Of a stretch of 64,000 bases of DNA, positions 33,667 to 43,154 are shown one piece after another. Within the stretch, counting starts at the first letter, position 1, and every line of letters starts with the position of its first letter. Origin of the DNA: Kordia sp. TARA_039_SRF (lineage in GTDB: Bacteria; Bacteroidota; Bacteroidia; Flavobacteriales; Flavobacteriaceae); contig SMNH02000005.1 in assembly GCA_006383075.2 (NCBI GenBank), positions 62,001 to 126,000 on the forward strand, given 5' to 3'. The translations under genes were made by a program, and so were the position numbers. The notes beneath the pieces are model-generated. The model was not told the origin of the DNA. It searched no databases and saw only the letters and a list, made by a program, of their open reading frames with translations.

Positions 33667-34590
33667 TTGAGAATTAGAAAATTTGCCGCCATTGATATTG
33701 GATCGAATGCTATACGATTGTTAGTTGCAAATGTGATTGAAGAGGAAAATAAAGAACCAAAATTCAAAAAAAGCTCGTTGGTGCGTGTGCCAATTCGTCT
33801 GGGACAAGACGTTTTTTTGAATGGCGAAATTTCTAAAACAAATATTCAACGTATGACGAATGCTATGAAATCCTATCGTTTACTGATGGATGTGCATGGT
33901 GTGGAAATGTACATGGCGTGCGCGACTTCCGCAATGCGCGATGCAAAAAATGGAACTGCTGTAGTAGAACGCATCAAGAAAAAAGCAGATATCAATATTG
34001 AAATTATCGACGGAAAACGCGAAGCACAAATCATTGCGTCAACCGATTTACACAATGTCATTGAAAAAGAAAAAGACTATCTCTACGTGGATGTTGGTGG
34101 TGGAAGTACGGAATTGACAATTTTCTCCAACGGAAAAATAAAAACATCACGCTCTTTCCAAATCGGAACAGTACGATTGCTCAACGAAATGATTACGGAA
34201 GACGATTGGAAAGAAGTTGAAAAGTGGATTAAGCGTAATACGAAAGACTTAAAACGTTTGTCGCTTATTGGTTCTGGTGGAAACATCAATAAATTGCATA
34301 AAATGTCAAACACTGCTATTGGCGAACCGCTGTCGTTTATCTATCTCAATGCGCAATATCAGTTCCTACAAAGTTTAACTTATGAGCAGCGTATTTCTGA
34401 ATTAGGATTAAATCCTGATAGAGCCGATGTCATCATTCCTGCAACGCGAATTTATCTCTCTGCCTGTAAATGGAGTGGCGCGCAAAAAATATTTGTACCA
34501 AAAATTGGATTGGCAGATGGTATTATAAAGACATTATTCTTCGAATCGTCGAAAAAACAGCAAAAAGGCACGAATATTTTGAATGTTTGA
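33667..34590 (+). CDS. Exopolyphosphatase / Ppx-GppA family
   Basis: 307 residues with a TTG start at 33667 (RIRKFAAIDIGSNAIRLLV). The ASKHA fold is shown by the first phosphate loop IDIGSNAIRL and the second YLYVDVGGGSTELTIF. It is shorter than E. coli Ppx because it lacks the C-terminal HD domain, as is usual in Bacteroidota. It would release phosphate from polyphosphate ends or hydrolyse pppGpp. Co-direction with ppk1 (18-base gap) favours the polyphosphate role, but sequence alone cannot separate the two activities. Confidence 0.9.
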   Translation: MRIRKFAAIDIGSNAIRLLVANVIEEENKEPKFKKSSLVRVPIRLGQDVFLNGEISKTNIQRMTNAMKSYRLLMDVHGVEMYMACATSAMRDAKNGTAVVERIKKKADINIEIIDGKREAQIIASTDLHNVIEKEKDYLYVDVGGGSTELTIFSNGKIKTSRSFQIGTVRLLNEMITEDDWKEVEKWIKRNTKDLKRLSLIGSGGNINKLHKMSNTAIGEPLSFIYLNAQYQFLQSLTYEQRISELGLNPDRADVIIPATRIYLSACKWSGAQKIFVPKIGLADGIIKTLFFESSKKQQKGTNILNV

Positions 34591-34629
34591 TACTGTGATA
34601 TGTATTTTTAAAAAACTAAAACACCCAAA

Positions 34630-35232
34630 ATGAAAAAAATCATACTCCTTTCGTTCGTATTATGTTCCAGTTTTATGTTTGCACAAGAAATGGACAAAAC
34701 AGCAGAAACTGATGAAATTGATGCTAAAAAATACGTGAGTGTTGATACGGAAACACGTTACGGTTTTAAAGCAGGAATCAATATCTCCAATTACAGCAGT
34801 ACGAACATAGATGATATTCAAGATGGTTTGAATGATGCGCGAATCGGTTTTGTTGCTGGTTTTTTTATTGATATGAGTATTGCAGGTAAAATACGCTTTC
34901 AACCAGAATTTTTATACTCAGCACAAGGTGCGAAAGAAAAAGCCTTACGCGCTGATTATTTACAAATACCATTAATGCTAAAATACGAACTCACCGAATT
35001 CTTAAATATTCAATTGGGACCACAAGTTGGTGTGAAAATTCACGAATTTGAAGACAGTTTTAAAAACTTCGACTTCGGCATCAACGGTGGATTTGGACTC
35101 ACGCTTGTAGAAAACCTAGTTTTAGAAGCACGTTACAATCTAGGTTTGGCAGACATGTTCGACGAAGACAGAGCGCCAAACATTGAAGGGAAAAACGCGG
35201 TAATTCAAATTGGGTTGTCGTATAGACTTTGA
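34630..35232 (+). CDS. Outer-membrane beta-barrel (PorT/OmpA-barrel-like) protein
   Basis: 200 residues with a Sec signal peptide ending MFAQ and a beta-barrel pattern: TRYGFKAGINISNY, IRFQPEFLYSAQGAKEK, LQIPLMLKYELTEFLNIQLGPQVGVKI, INGGFGLTLVENLVLEARYNLGL, ending in a hydrophobic strand with a terminal Leu (IQIGLSYRL). It fits the 'porin family / outer membrane protein beta-barrel' domain common in Bacteroidota. A role in permeability or scaffolding is unknown. The ATG is at 34630, 39 bases after the ppx gene, so it may be the last gene of the operon. Confidence 0.85.
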   Translation: MKKIILLSFVLCSSFMFAQEMDKTAETDEIDAKKYVSVDTETRYGFKAGINISNYSSTNIDDIQDGLNDARIGFVAGFFIDMSIAGKIRFQPEFLYSAQGAKEKALRADYLQIPLMLKYELTEFLNIQLGPQVGVKIHEFEDSFKNFDFGINGGFGLTLVENLVLEARYNLGLADMFDEDRAPNIEGKNAVIQIGLSYRL

Positions 35233-35609
35233 TGCAGACTTGCTTCGCTTTTAGAGTTTTAGATTTTTCTTTAGTATCGCTTTGCTCATACAAATGTTCA
35301 GTATCTAATTTTCAATTCTTCAATAAGTCACTACGAGGAACTAGTGACGCGGTAGTCTGGTTGTTGTAAAGCAGTATTTTTCTATGAATGCTTTATAAAA
35401 AGTAAGTTAATCAAAGACAATCATTACTATTTGAAGCACGAGATTGCCGCAAGTTTTGCAAACTCTCGCAAAGACGTTTCAAAAACGCGCAGCGTTTCCA
35501 AAAAAAGTCCAACAGCGCTTGGACTGAGCTTGTCGAAGTGAAGCGTTCCAGATTCTAACAGCGCCTGCGGTCTAAAGCGAAGCGTATCTAAGAGCAAAGC
35601 GAGTCTAAA
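35233..35609. other. Spacer with degenerate palindromic repeats
   Basis: 377 bases without a gene between the barrel gene and miaE, which converge. Several short GC-richer pieces (for example GACTGAGCTTGTCGAAGTGA near 35522, and clusters of GAAGCG/CGCTTC) look like remnants of scattered repeats. No single clean repeat unit could be defined, and no clear terminator is seen. Confidence 0.4.
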
Positions 35610-36194
35610 TCACCCGTGCATCGTTTCTTTTCTGCCCAAATCTTTCATAATTTCCGCTTCATAATCCAACAACGCTTGCCATTTTTTATCAACTTCTTCG
35701 CGGTCACCGTATTGCCTAGCAAAACCTAAAAACATTGTGTAGTGATTGGCTTCACTTTTCATCAAATTTCTATAAAAAGTAGCCAATTCTTGTTCTTCTA
35801 TATGTTCGGAAAGTAATTTAAAACGTTCGCAGCTTCTAGCTTCAATCAATGCAGCATATAACAATCGATGAACGAGTTGTGTGGTTCTGCTGCCGCCTTT
35901 TGGGAAAAATTGTACCAGTTTTATAACATATTCATCCTTTCTATCACGTCCCAGCTTCCAGCCTCTTGCTAAAATTCGGTCGTGTACCATTTTAAAGTGG
36001 CTCATTTCTTCTTTGACCAATGCAATCATCGCTTCAACTAATTCAGGATATTCTGGAAAACTCACAATCAAGGAAATCGCGGTGCTTGCTGCTTTTTGTT
36101 CGCAAAACGCGTGATCGGTTAAAATTTCTTCAATATTCTTTTCGGCAATATTTACCCAACGCGGATCGGTTGGTAATTTCAGTCCTAACATCAT
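35610..36194 (-). CDS. miaE: tRNA-(ms2io6A37) hydroxylase
   Basis: 194 residues. Ferritin-like diiron enzyme that hydroxylates the isopentenyl side chain of modified A37 in tRNA. The conserved diiron ligands lie in DHAFCEQKAASTAISLIVS, VKEEMSHFKMVHDRI, ALIEARSCERFKLLSEHI and SEANHYTMFLGFA. The start is the ATG at 36194 or the next codon. It follows dnaX by five bases in the same direction, so they are likely co-transcribed. The modification needs MiaA/MiaB elsewhere in the genome. Confidence 0.93.
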   Translation of the reverse strand: MMLGLKLPTDPRWVNIAEKNIEEILTDHAFCEQKAASTAISLIVSFPEYPELVEAMIALVKEEMSHFKMVHDRILARGWKLGRDRKDEYVIKLVQFFPKGGSRTTQLVHRLLYAALIEARSCERFKLLSEHIEEQELATFYRNLMKSEANHYTMFLGFARQYGDREEVDKKWQALLDYEAEIMKDLGRKETMHG

Positions 36195-36199
36195 AACAA

Positions 36200-37975
36200 T
36201 TAAATTTCTAAGTCAAAATCCTTTCGTAATTGTTCTACCAGCGGATTGATTTCTTTTAACTTTTCATACTTATCGCGCGTCGTAAACGCATACTTTTTCT
36301 CCGTCAATTCGTTTACGGTAATATCTAACGACACATCGTAATTATTCAATTCAGCGCGAACAAATTCCAACAACGGATATTGCGCACGTTCAATCTCTAC
36401 ACGCATCGTATCGTTTGGCAATTCAATGCAAATAACAGTGTCGTTTTTCAATCTAGGAACATCTGTGGACAGCAACGACGCCATGATTTTCTCTCCTTTT
36501 TTCGAGATTTTTTCCACGTATGCATTCCACACTTCTCGCATGCGTTCTTCCGTAAACGCATCTTTTGGCAACTCCTTTTGCTGAACAACTCTACTTTGCT
36601 GTTTCTTTAAATGTTCTTGCTTCGCTTTGATGCTCGACAATGACAAGCCTGATACTCTATTTTTCATCATAGAAATATCAATTTTCGGCTTCGGTGGAGG
36701 CGTTGCTACGTTTGGTGGTGTTTTTTCCACTTCCGTAGATGGTTTCTCAGTGACGGTTGTTGCTGAATTTGACGATGATTGCGGTTCTTCAACCGTTCGT
36801 ACGTTTGGTGCTTCTTGAACCTTCGTTATTTCTTCTTTGGAAGATTTTGGTGTTTTTTTACTGTGCGAAATAAAAAATGTAGCAGGAATTATGAACCGTT
36901 CGCTATTTTTTTTTTCTCCATCATACGTGATAGAGGCAAGTTGCATTAGGCATAATTCCACCAATAATCGCTGGTTACGACTGGTTTTGTATTTTAAATC
37001 ACAATCGTTTGCCAGTTCAATTCCTTTCATCAGAAATTGTTGTGAGGTTTTTTGCGATTGCTCCAAATATTTTTGCTTCGTTTGGTCGCCAACTTCCAAC
37101 AGCTCAATCGTGGAAGGATTTTTACAAACGAGTAAATCTCTAAAATGCGACGCGATTCCCGCAATAAAATGATGTCCGTCAAACCCTTTGGAAAGTGTTT
37201 CGTTAAAATCAACCAATAACTGTGGAATATTGTTTTCCAACATCAAATCCGTCGCCTTGAAATAGATTTCATAATCGAGCACATTCAAGTTTTCGGTTAC
37301 GGCTTGTCGTGTGAGTTGTTTTCCAGAAAAACTAACGACTCTATCAAAAATTGACAAAGCATCACGCATGGCACCATCGGCTTTTTGCGCAATAATGTGA
37401 AGCGCATCATCGTCTGCTTCTACACCTTGACTTTCGGCAATATATTTTAAATATTCTTTCGCATCTTTCACGCCAATTCTTTTAAAATCGAAAATTTGGC
37501 ATCGTGATAAAATCGTCGGAATAATTTTATGTTTTTCCGTCGTTGCCAGAATGAAAATAGCGTGTTTTGGTGGTTCTTCAAGTGTTTTCAAGAATGCATT
37601 AAACGCAGCTTGCGACAACATGTGAACCTCATCAATAATATACACTTTGTATTTTCCAACTTGTGGTGGAATGCGTACTTGCTCAATCAGACTTCGTATA
37701 TCGTCAACGGAATTGTTAGAAGCAGCATCCAATTCAAAAATATTGAAAGCAAAATCTTCATCTGGATTTTCCGTACCATCTTGATTGATTTTTTTCGCTA
37801 GAATTCGCGCACACGTCGTTTTTCCAACACCACGCGGACCGCAGAATAATAACGCTTGCGCTAAATGATTACTTTGTATGGCATTTTCTAAGGTATTTGT
37901 AATCGCTTGTTGACCGACAACATCTTTAAATGTTTGCGGTCTGTACTTACGAGCTGATACAATGAAATGTTCCAT
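36200..37975 (-). CDS. dnaX: DNA polymerase III subunit gamma/tau
   Basis: 591 residues. AAA+ ATPase of the clamp loader. Walker A is ALLFCGPRGVGKTTCARIL (about residues 41-59), followed by IIDEVHMLSQAAFNAFLKTLEEPP and the sensor region ATTEKHKIIPTILSRCQIF. The usual zinc-binding Cys between Walker A and the next strand are absent; the segment is KKINQDGTENPDEDFAFNIFE. I believe this is a trait of Flavobacteriia, not a defect. The C-terminus is low in similarity and holds tau-like parts. No slippery frameshift sequence was sought systematically. Confidence 0.95.
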   Translation of the reverse strand: MEHFIVSARKYRPQTFKDVVGQQAITNTLENAIQSNHLAQALLFCGPRGVGKTTCARILAKKINQDGTENPDEDFAFNIFELDAASNNSVDDIRSLIEQVRIPPQVGKYKVYIIDEVHMLSQAAFNAFLKTLEEPPKHAIFILATTEKHKIIPTILSRCQIFDFKRIGVKDAKEYLKYIAESQGVEADDDALHIIAQKADGAMRDALSIFDRVVSFSGKQLTRQAVTENLNVLDYEIYFKATDLMLENNIPQLLVDFNETLSKGFDGHHFIAGIASHFRDLLVCKNPSTIELLEVGDQTKQKYLEQSQKTSQQFLMKGIELANDCDLKYKTSRNQRLLVELCLMQLASITYDGEKKNSERFIIPATFFISHSKKTPKSSKEEITKVQEAPNVRTVEEPQSSSNSATTVTEKPSTEVEKTPPNVATPPPKPKIDISMMKNRVSGLSLSSIKAKQEHLKKQQSRVVQQKELPKDAFTEERMREVWNAYVEKISKKGEKIMASLLSTDVPRLKNDTVICIELPNDTMRVEIERAQYPLLEFVRAELNNYDVSLDITVNELTEKKYAFTTRDKYEKLKEINPLVEQLRKDFDLEI

Positions 37976-37998
37976 AGAATTCGGGTAATCTTACGTGA

Positions 37999-38006
37999 CA
38001 AATATA
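37999..38006 (-). promoter_or_regulatory. -7 box of the dnaX promoter
   Basis: On the minus strand TATATTTG fits TAnnTTTG, 23 bases upstream of the dnaX ATG. The nearest TTTG lies at 16 rather than 19 bases, so this is uncertain. Confidence 0.4.
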
Positions 38007-38132
38007 ATAATACATATCTAATCAAACACAGCAAAACTATAGATAGTTGTTTCTTTTTATCAACAGTTTTTCGTAACATTTTAAAGCAAAAGATATTTTA
38101 AACAACATACGCTTTATATGCAAACAAAACAG

Positions 38133-38140
38133 TATTTTTG
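38133..38140 (+). promoter_or_regulatory. -7 box of the rnpB promoter
   Basis: TATTTTTG fits TAnnTTTG and lies directly before the RNA start. No clear -33 TTTG is seen. Confidence 0.6.
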
Positions 38141-38144
38141 CGGC

Positions 38145-38445
38145 AAGCAGGCTACCTTATCGCCGTGTGCCAAAGCAAGTTTGGGACAAGGAGGAAAGTC
38201 CGAACACCGTAGTGCATTGTAGCGGATAACATCCGTCCGTCGTGAGGCGAGGACCAGTGCAACAGAAAGTATGTACAGGTAATGCTGTAGTGAAATCAGG
38301 TAAACTCTACAAGGTGCAATGCCATGTATATGAGCGTTTGAGAGCTGCACGTTCAATGCTCAAGGGTAGGCAGTTAGAGATTGCTGGTAACAGTAATTTT
38401 AGATAAATGATAAGGCTCGACAGAATTCGGCTTACGGCCTGCTTT
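38145..38445 (+). ncRNA. rnpB: RNase P RNA (class A-like)
   Basis: Catalytic RNA that removes 5' leaders from pre-tRNA. The hallmark GAGGAAAGTCCGAACACCG lies near 38190. The ends pair as the P1 stem: AAGCAGGC (38145-38152) with GCCTGCTT (38437-38444). Conserved 3' parts include the ACAGAATTCGGCTTACGGCC region. T's follow the P1 stem, so it also terminates itself. The ends are estimates from P1, accurate to a few bases. It lies head-to-head with dnaX. Confidence 0.95.
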
Positions 38446-38798
38446 TTCATATAGTGCAGGCGTATAAAATGAATTTCTTCGCAGGGAAAAAATATTTTTC
38501 AGTGAGTACTACAATAATTTTTTTGGATAGAATTTTTAGGGTTTAGAAAAAAAGAGAGAAACGTCTCGATTAAATTTGAAGAAAACTTAGTATTAACTTA
38601 ATAATTCACATATGAAAAAATGATACAAATTCTTGACAATTTCTCTCCTTAATATACTTCTATGTACTAACACTCAAATTTTAAGTTCATAAAATTTAAA
38701 TAAACTAACTTGATATTATAAGTGTAAATGTACTTCGGTTTTTCTTAAATAAAGATAAAAAACTTATAACTTTTGTAAGGTAAAACCGTATTTATTTT
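38446..38798. other. AT-rich spacer after rnpB
   Basis: 353 bases between rnpB and the cysteine-rich peptide gene. I see no gene, no RNA and no clear repeat; a small GAGA...TCTC hairpin near 38555-38570 is the only structure. Confidence 0.5.
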
Positions 38799-38984
38799 TT
38801 AACAATACCAATATCCAGTTCTTGGATCATAGCAATTAAAGCAAGTTCCATTTTGGCATATTTGGTTAATTGTACAATCAGATTGTGATGAACATTCTTT
38901 TGGAGGTCTTCCACCCAAAATATTTTTTTGTGTAGATTTTGCTAACTCTTTAGTTCCTTGTAGCTTACGAATATTTTTTAACAT
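38799..38984 (-). CDS. GG-leader cysteine-rich peptide (bacteriocin-like)
   Basis: 61 residues from the ATG at 38984. The leader MLKNIRKLQGTKELAKSTQK continues to NILGG (residues 21-25), a double-Gly leader of the ComC/bacteriocin type found in Bacteroidota. The core of 36 residues has six Cys, in ECSSQSDCTINQICQNGTC, FNC and the final YWYC, enough for three disulfides. The spacing is unlike the lanthipeptide-like peptides elsewhere in this window. It is isolated between rnpB and yebC, with no modification or transport gene nearby. It may be an antimicrobial or signalling peptide, which is inference. Confidence 0.7.
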   Translation of the reverse strand: MLKNIRKLQGTKELAKSTQKNILGGRPPKECSSQSDCTINQICQNGTCFNCYDPRTGYWYC

Positions 38985-39180
38985 AACTGAGGTGTTTTGA
39001 TTTGTAGGTAAAAGTAAATATTCTAAGTATCAATTGCTTACGGTGAATCCGTAGTTGTGCTATTGTATATTGGAGTTTTCTGAAATTTTAATTCAAAAGA
39101 GAAATAAAAGAGATATTGTATGATGAGTTGCTATGTCATAGTAAAACAATGAGTTAAAGAATAAAACGCTTTTGTATAAA

Positions 39181-39208
39181 AAAAACCACGCCGTAAAGCG
39201 TGGTTTTT
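39181..39208. terminator. Bidirectional terminator downstream of yebC
   Basis: AAAAACCACGC (39181-39191), a six-base loop and GCGTGGTTTTT (39198-39208): a perfect 11-bp stem flanked by A and T tracts on both sides. Confidence 0.9.
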
Positions 39209-39227
39209 AGTATATTTTTTCAAGCGA

Positions 39228-39938
39228 TTATTCCGCCATGGTGTGATACACATTTTGGACATCGTCATCTTCTTCTAACTTTTCTAAAAGTTTTTCAATA
39301 TCGGCAGTTTGTTCTTCATCCAATGGTTTAGTGACTTGTGGAATGCGTTCAAAACCAGAGGATAAAATTTCAATTTCACGACTTTCCAATTCTTTCTGAA
39401 TAGCTCCGTAACTTTCAAAAGGCGCGTATAATAATATGCCATCATCATCTACAAAGACTTCTTCTACACCAAAATCGATAAATTCCAATTCCAATTCCTC
39501 CACATCTTGTCCTTCGGCTGGAATTCGGAAATTACACGTATGATCAAACATAAACTCCACAGAACCCTGCGTTCCTAAACTTCCGTCACATTTATTGAAA
39601 TAACTACGAACATTGGCTACCGTTCGGTTGTTGTTGTCCGTTGCTGTTTCTACCAAAATTGCTATTCCGTGCGGACCGTATCCTTCAAACAACACTTCTT
39701 TATAATCTTCCGTATTCTTATCTGAAGCTTTCTTAATGGCACGCTCAATATTGTCTTTTGGCATGTTGGCAGCTTTCGCATTCTGAATTACTGCACGCAA
39801 TCTTGAATTGGTATCAGGATTTGGACCACCTTCTTTTACTGCCATTACAATATCCTTTCCAATTCGGGTAAAGGTTTTTGCCATTGCAGACCAACGTTTC
39901 ATTTTTCGTGCTTTTCTAAATTCAAATGCTCTTCCCAT
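39228..39938 (-). CDS. YebC/PmpR-family protein
   Basis: 236 residues. The N-terminus MGRAFEFRKARKMKRWSAMAKTFTRIGKDI and the region GPNPDTNSRLRAVIQNAKAANMPKDNIERAIKK identify the family. The conserved YEGYGPHGIAILVE-like segment appears as LFEGYGPHGIAILVETATDN. Family members are described as transcription regulators (PmpR) or, in recent work, as factors that help ribosomes pass difficult motifs; sequence does not separate these. The ATG is at 39938. It is a single-gene unit with a terminator. Confidence 0.93.
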   Translation of the reverse strand: MGRAFEFRKARKMKRWSAMAKTFTRIGKDIVMAVKEGGPNPDTNSRLRAVIQNAKAANMPKDNIERAIKKASDKNTEDYKEVLFEGYGPHGIAILVETATDNNNRTVANVRSYFNKCDGSLGTQGSVEFMFDHTCNFRIPAEGQDVEELELEFIDFGVEEVFVDDDGILLYAPFESYGAIQKELESREIEILSSGFERIPQVTKPLDEEQTADIEKLLEKLEEDDDVQNVYHTMAE

Positions 39939-39980
39939 TATGCGTGTCTTTTTTTAATTTTTACAAATATATAAGTTGTG

Positions 39981-41024
39981 TTACTCTTTTGGAATATGTC
40001 GGCTTAAAAATTTTGCCGAAGCCTGATTCCATTCATTGATGATTTTAGTACGTTTTTTATTGAGTTGCTCGTTGGTTTTGTTAAAATCATTCACTGCGTT
40101 GTTATAATCGTTCACCATTTTGTTGTATTGATCTACGTCTTTTTTGGTACGATCTTTTGGTTTTTTCTTGTCAATCGCATCTTTAATCGCTGTAAATTTT
40201 TCACTCAACAAGAAAAACTCTACTAATTTTGGCATTTCGTTTTGAGTTTCTTCTAAGTAAAACTCCAAAGCTTTTTTTGTAGCTTTTATTAGAGAAGTAT
40301 CCTCTTTATACATTGTAACAGTGTCCAAATCTTGCATGCCTTCTTTGGCGAAATTTTGCAACGCATTCAAATTTTGTTGCATCGCACTGATATCGCCTTT
40401 TGATAAACCATTGAGCAGAAACGTTTCTTGAATATTACTTTTAAAAAACACCAAATACACATCGTTTCGATGATCAAAAACTTTGTTGGAGATTTCCATC
40501 TTTTTTCCCAATTCTGTTTCTGATTCTATGAGTTGAATATTATTTCTAGCAGCGTATGCTTCCAAGGCTGTTTCGTATGATTCTTGCGCTTGTTGCATGC
40601 GCTCGTCTACTTTTTTTTGCGCCAAAATATACGCTTCCATAAAGTCGTACGATTGCTCAGCGACTTCTTTCATATCTACAATATTGGCATAATCATTCTT
40701 TAAAATGTTCATGCGCAACTCCATATAATCCAACACTTGCGTTTTATATGCTTCTTCACCTTTAAACGGTTGGGCATTTTTAATTTTAATCATGGCGCGT
40801 TCTACCGATTTTATCAAGCGTTTTCGGTCACCTTCAATTCTGCGTGCACTTTTGCTATGCGCCACTGATTTGGTGTATTTCCACATGCTTTTGCTAATTT
40901 TTGTATTTTCTTTCCCGATAAAGGTCAAATACGCATTTGCCGTTTTAAAACTTTGAGCAGTGGTCGTTTGTAATGTAAAAGCGCTCATCAGCACGAAGAG
41001 CATTGTAAAGTAGTGTAATTTCAT
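39981..41024 (-). CDS. Exported helical protein of unknown function (LIC11966-like)
   Basis: 347 residues from the ATG at 41024, which lies four bases after the protease stop; a longer frame reaching 41087 overlaps the protease gene and is rejected. A signal peptide (MKLHYFTMLFVLMSAFTLQTTTAQ) is followed by long charged helices with many Lys and Glu and no Cys. It resembles the LIC11966-type surface proteins described in other bacteria, but I am not sure. Being coupled to the processing protease, it might be processed by it or assist it; this is inference. Confidence 0.7.
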   Translation of the reverse strand: MKLHYFTMLFVLMSAFTLQTTTAQSFKTANAYLTFIGKENTKISKSMWKYTKSVAHSKSARRIEGDRKRLIKSVERAMIKIKNAQPFKGEEAYKTQVLDYMELRMNILKNDYANIVDMKEVAEQSYDFMEAYILAQKKVDERMQQAQESYETALEAYAARNNIQLIESETELGKKMEISNKVFDHRNDVYLVFFKSNIQETFLLNGLSKGDISAMQQNLNALQNFAKEGMQDLDTVTMYKEDTSLIKATKKALEFYLEETQNEMPKLVEFFLLSEKFTAIKDAIDKKKPKDRTKKDVDQYNKMVNDYNNAVNDFNKTNEQLNKKRTKIINEWNQASAKFLSRHIPKE

Positions 41025-41028
41025 GATT

Positions 41029-43050
41029 TTAGTTGGATAATTGTTGTATGTAATCTGAAAGAATGCGATATGTTTCTTCAATTTCATGGTCAGTTTGAAT
41101 ACTTTTTATCGCATACGAATTTTCTTTGGCTTTGTTTTTATTGTAGGCTAAAATTTCTTTATAATCTTCCAAATTCACTACTTCAAACGTATCATGTGTC
41201 ATTTCAATGTCATCCGATTTTTCAAAAATGGCATTAAAGCGGTTTAAATCGTCTTCAATTCCTGCTACAGTCAACGGCATTTCACGTTCACTTTGTAAAT
41301 AGGAAAGTAAATTTTTATTGATTTCTTGAATGGTGTTGGAAGCTTTATTCTTTTGAAGTCTGGCAACACTTCGCGCACGCAAGTCGTCGTAATTTGCCGC
41401 TTCTGGAATTTTAAAATAGACATTTTTTTGAATGGTATCACTCACAATCACATTTGGATTTTCACTTTCGCCATCTTCAATGCCCGTTAGCAAACTTGGA
41501 AATTCAATATCAGGAACAATCCCAATAGCTTGATGCGAATTGCCTTTAAAACCATACATTTTTTCAATGGTAATGCGCAAAAAACCCTCTTCACGTTTTA
41601 ACGGTACAATTTGTTGAATGGTTCCTTTTCCGTAGGTTTTACTTCCTACAATAATTGCACGATTGTGATCGCGCAACGCAGCGGCAATAAATTCAGATGC
41701 AGACGCACTTTCATGATTGATTAAAATCACCAACGGCTTGGTAAATAACGTTCCACGATTCAAGTCTTTAATAATGGTTTTATTGTTTTTTTGGTCGCGA
41801 TAAATTCCAATAGGACCTTTGTCAATAAACATTCCTGCCAAATCAATCGCTTGTTTCATAGAACCTCCGCCATTTCCACGCAAGTCTAAAATTAGTCCGT
41901 CAATATCAACAGCATTCAACTTAAACAATTCTTTGGCGATATCATTCGCGCTTCCAAAGCCAAAATCCATATTTGTGTAAAAACTTGGCAACGAGATATA
42001 CCCGATATTTTGCGCGCCTTTTAGAATAAAACTATTGACCGCATTTTCTTCAATTTTTAGATTTTCTTTGCGTAAAACGACTGTTTTATTAAGATTTTTA
42101 TCTGTCAAGAAATTAATTGTAATCGTTTTGTTATTTTCCTCGTTAATAAAATCATATAAATTGACCAACGAAAGACACGTTGTATTGATTTTGGTATCGT
42201 TGGCTTCTAGCGATAACACCAAATCGCCCGCGTTGATTTCTTTTTCTTTCCATGCTGTACTTCCCGTTTGCAAGCCTGCAACCACAATTTTTCCATCACT
42301 ATTTTTCGAAAACCACACACCAATAGAGCTTGTTTCCGTACCAATAGAATTCATGAAATTTGTATTGTCTGTTGGGTCAAAAAAGCTGCTATGCGGATCA
42401 AAATAGGAGCAAACTACATCTAAAAAAGTGGTTTCTACATGTGCTTGCAATCCGTTGATTGCTTGTAATTTGTCTACGATAAAACATTTGTTTTCGGAAA
42501 TGACTTTTTGTTTGAGTTGCGCTTTTATTTTAGGAAAATTAGAAGGTTCGCTCAGCGATAAATAATCGCGAATCATGTCTATTCTAATCTTTTTGGACCA
42601 ACGTCTTTGAAGTGTTTTTTGAGTTTTTGAAAACTCTGATTTTTCTTTGAAATTACCATAATATACACTGTCTTTTCCAGAAAAATCGAGTGTAGCTTTT
42701 TCTAGTTGTTCAATGGTTGCTTTCGTTTGTTTTAAATGTTTTTCATAAAAAGAAGTAAAGTCATGAATAAAATCACATTCGCCATTTAACAAATAATCAT
42801 CAAGCTTATCTTTTAAAGGTGCTAGCGATTCAATAGCTGCTTTCGAATATAACAAACGGCGACTATCTAATCGCTCCAGCAAAGTCGTAAAAACATAGGC
42901 TGAAAATGCATCATCAATTGCTTTAGGTTTATAGTGATTCTCCTCAAGCATTGTTAAAACTAAGCGCGATTTATTACAAAAAGAAGAATCAATTTGTGCA
43001 AAGGTGGAAGTTGCCACAAAAAGCAACAGTATACGAAAAAAAGTGTGCAT
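41029..43050 (-). CDS. Carboxy-terminal processing protease (S41, Prc-like)
   Basis: 673 residues, with an N-terminal signal (MHTFFRILLLFVATSTFAQ). A PDZ domain is seen in SIGVWFSKNSDGKIVVAGLQTGSTA. The S41 catalytic core has GLILDLRGNGGGSMKQAIDLAGMF, the nucleophile Ser in NHESASASEFIAAALRDH, and the Lys in GSKTYGKGTIQQIVPL. It is a periplasmic serine protease that recognises protein C-termini. It is followed four bases later by the helical exported protein. The large size with long N-terminal part is typical of Bacteroidota Prc homologues. Confidence 0.93.
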   Translation of the reverse strand: MHTFFRILLLFVATSTFAQIDSSFCNKSRLVLTMLEENHYKPKAIDDAFSAYVFTTLLERLDSRRLLYSKAAIESLAPLKDKLDDYLLNGECDFIHDFTSFYEKHLKQTKATIEQLEKATLDFSGKDSVYYGNFKEKSEFSKTQKTLQRRWSKKIRIDMIRDYLSLSEPSNFPKIKAQLKQKVISENKCFIVDKLQAINGLQAHVETTFLDVVCSYFDPHSSFFDPTDNTNFMNSIGTETSSIGVWFSKNSDGKIVVAGLQTGSTAWKEKEINAGDLVLSLEANDTKINTTCLSLVNLYDFINEENNKTITINFLTDKNLNKTVVLRKENLKIEENAVNSFILKGAQNIGYISLPSFYTNMDFGFGSANDIAKELFKLNAVDIDGLILDLRGNGGGSMKQAIDLAGMFIDKGPIGIYRDQKNNKTIIKDLNRGTLFTKPLVILINHESASASEFIAAALRDHNRAIIVGSKTYGKGTIQQIVPLKREEGFLRITIEKMYGFKGNSHQAIGIVPDIEFPSLLTGIEDGESENPNVIVSDTIQKNVYFKIPEAANYDDLRARSVARLQKNKASNTIQEINKNLLSYLQSEREMPLTVAGIEDDLNRFNAIFEKSDDIEMTHDTFEVVNLEDYKEILAYNKNKAKENSYAIKSIQTDHEIEETYRILSDYIQQLSN

Positions 43051-43154
43051 GAATGCGAATAGAATTTGTAGTAACGTTAGTGTACGAATTTAGCAAATCT
43101 TTTGCTTTTTTCGTAGGAAAGTTAGTTGAAAATGCATTCGCGAATAATTCTTAA

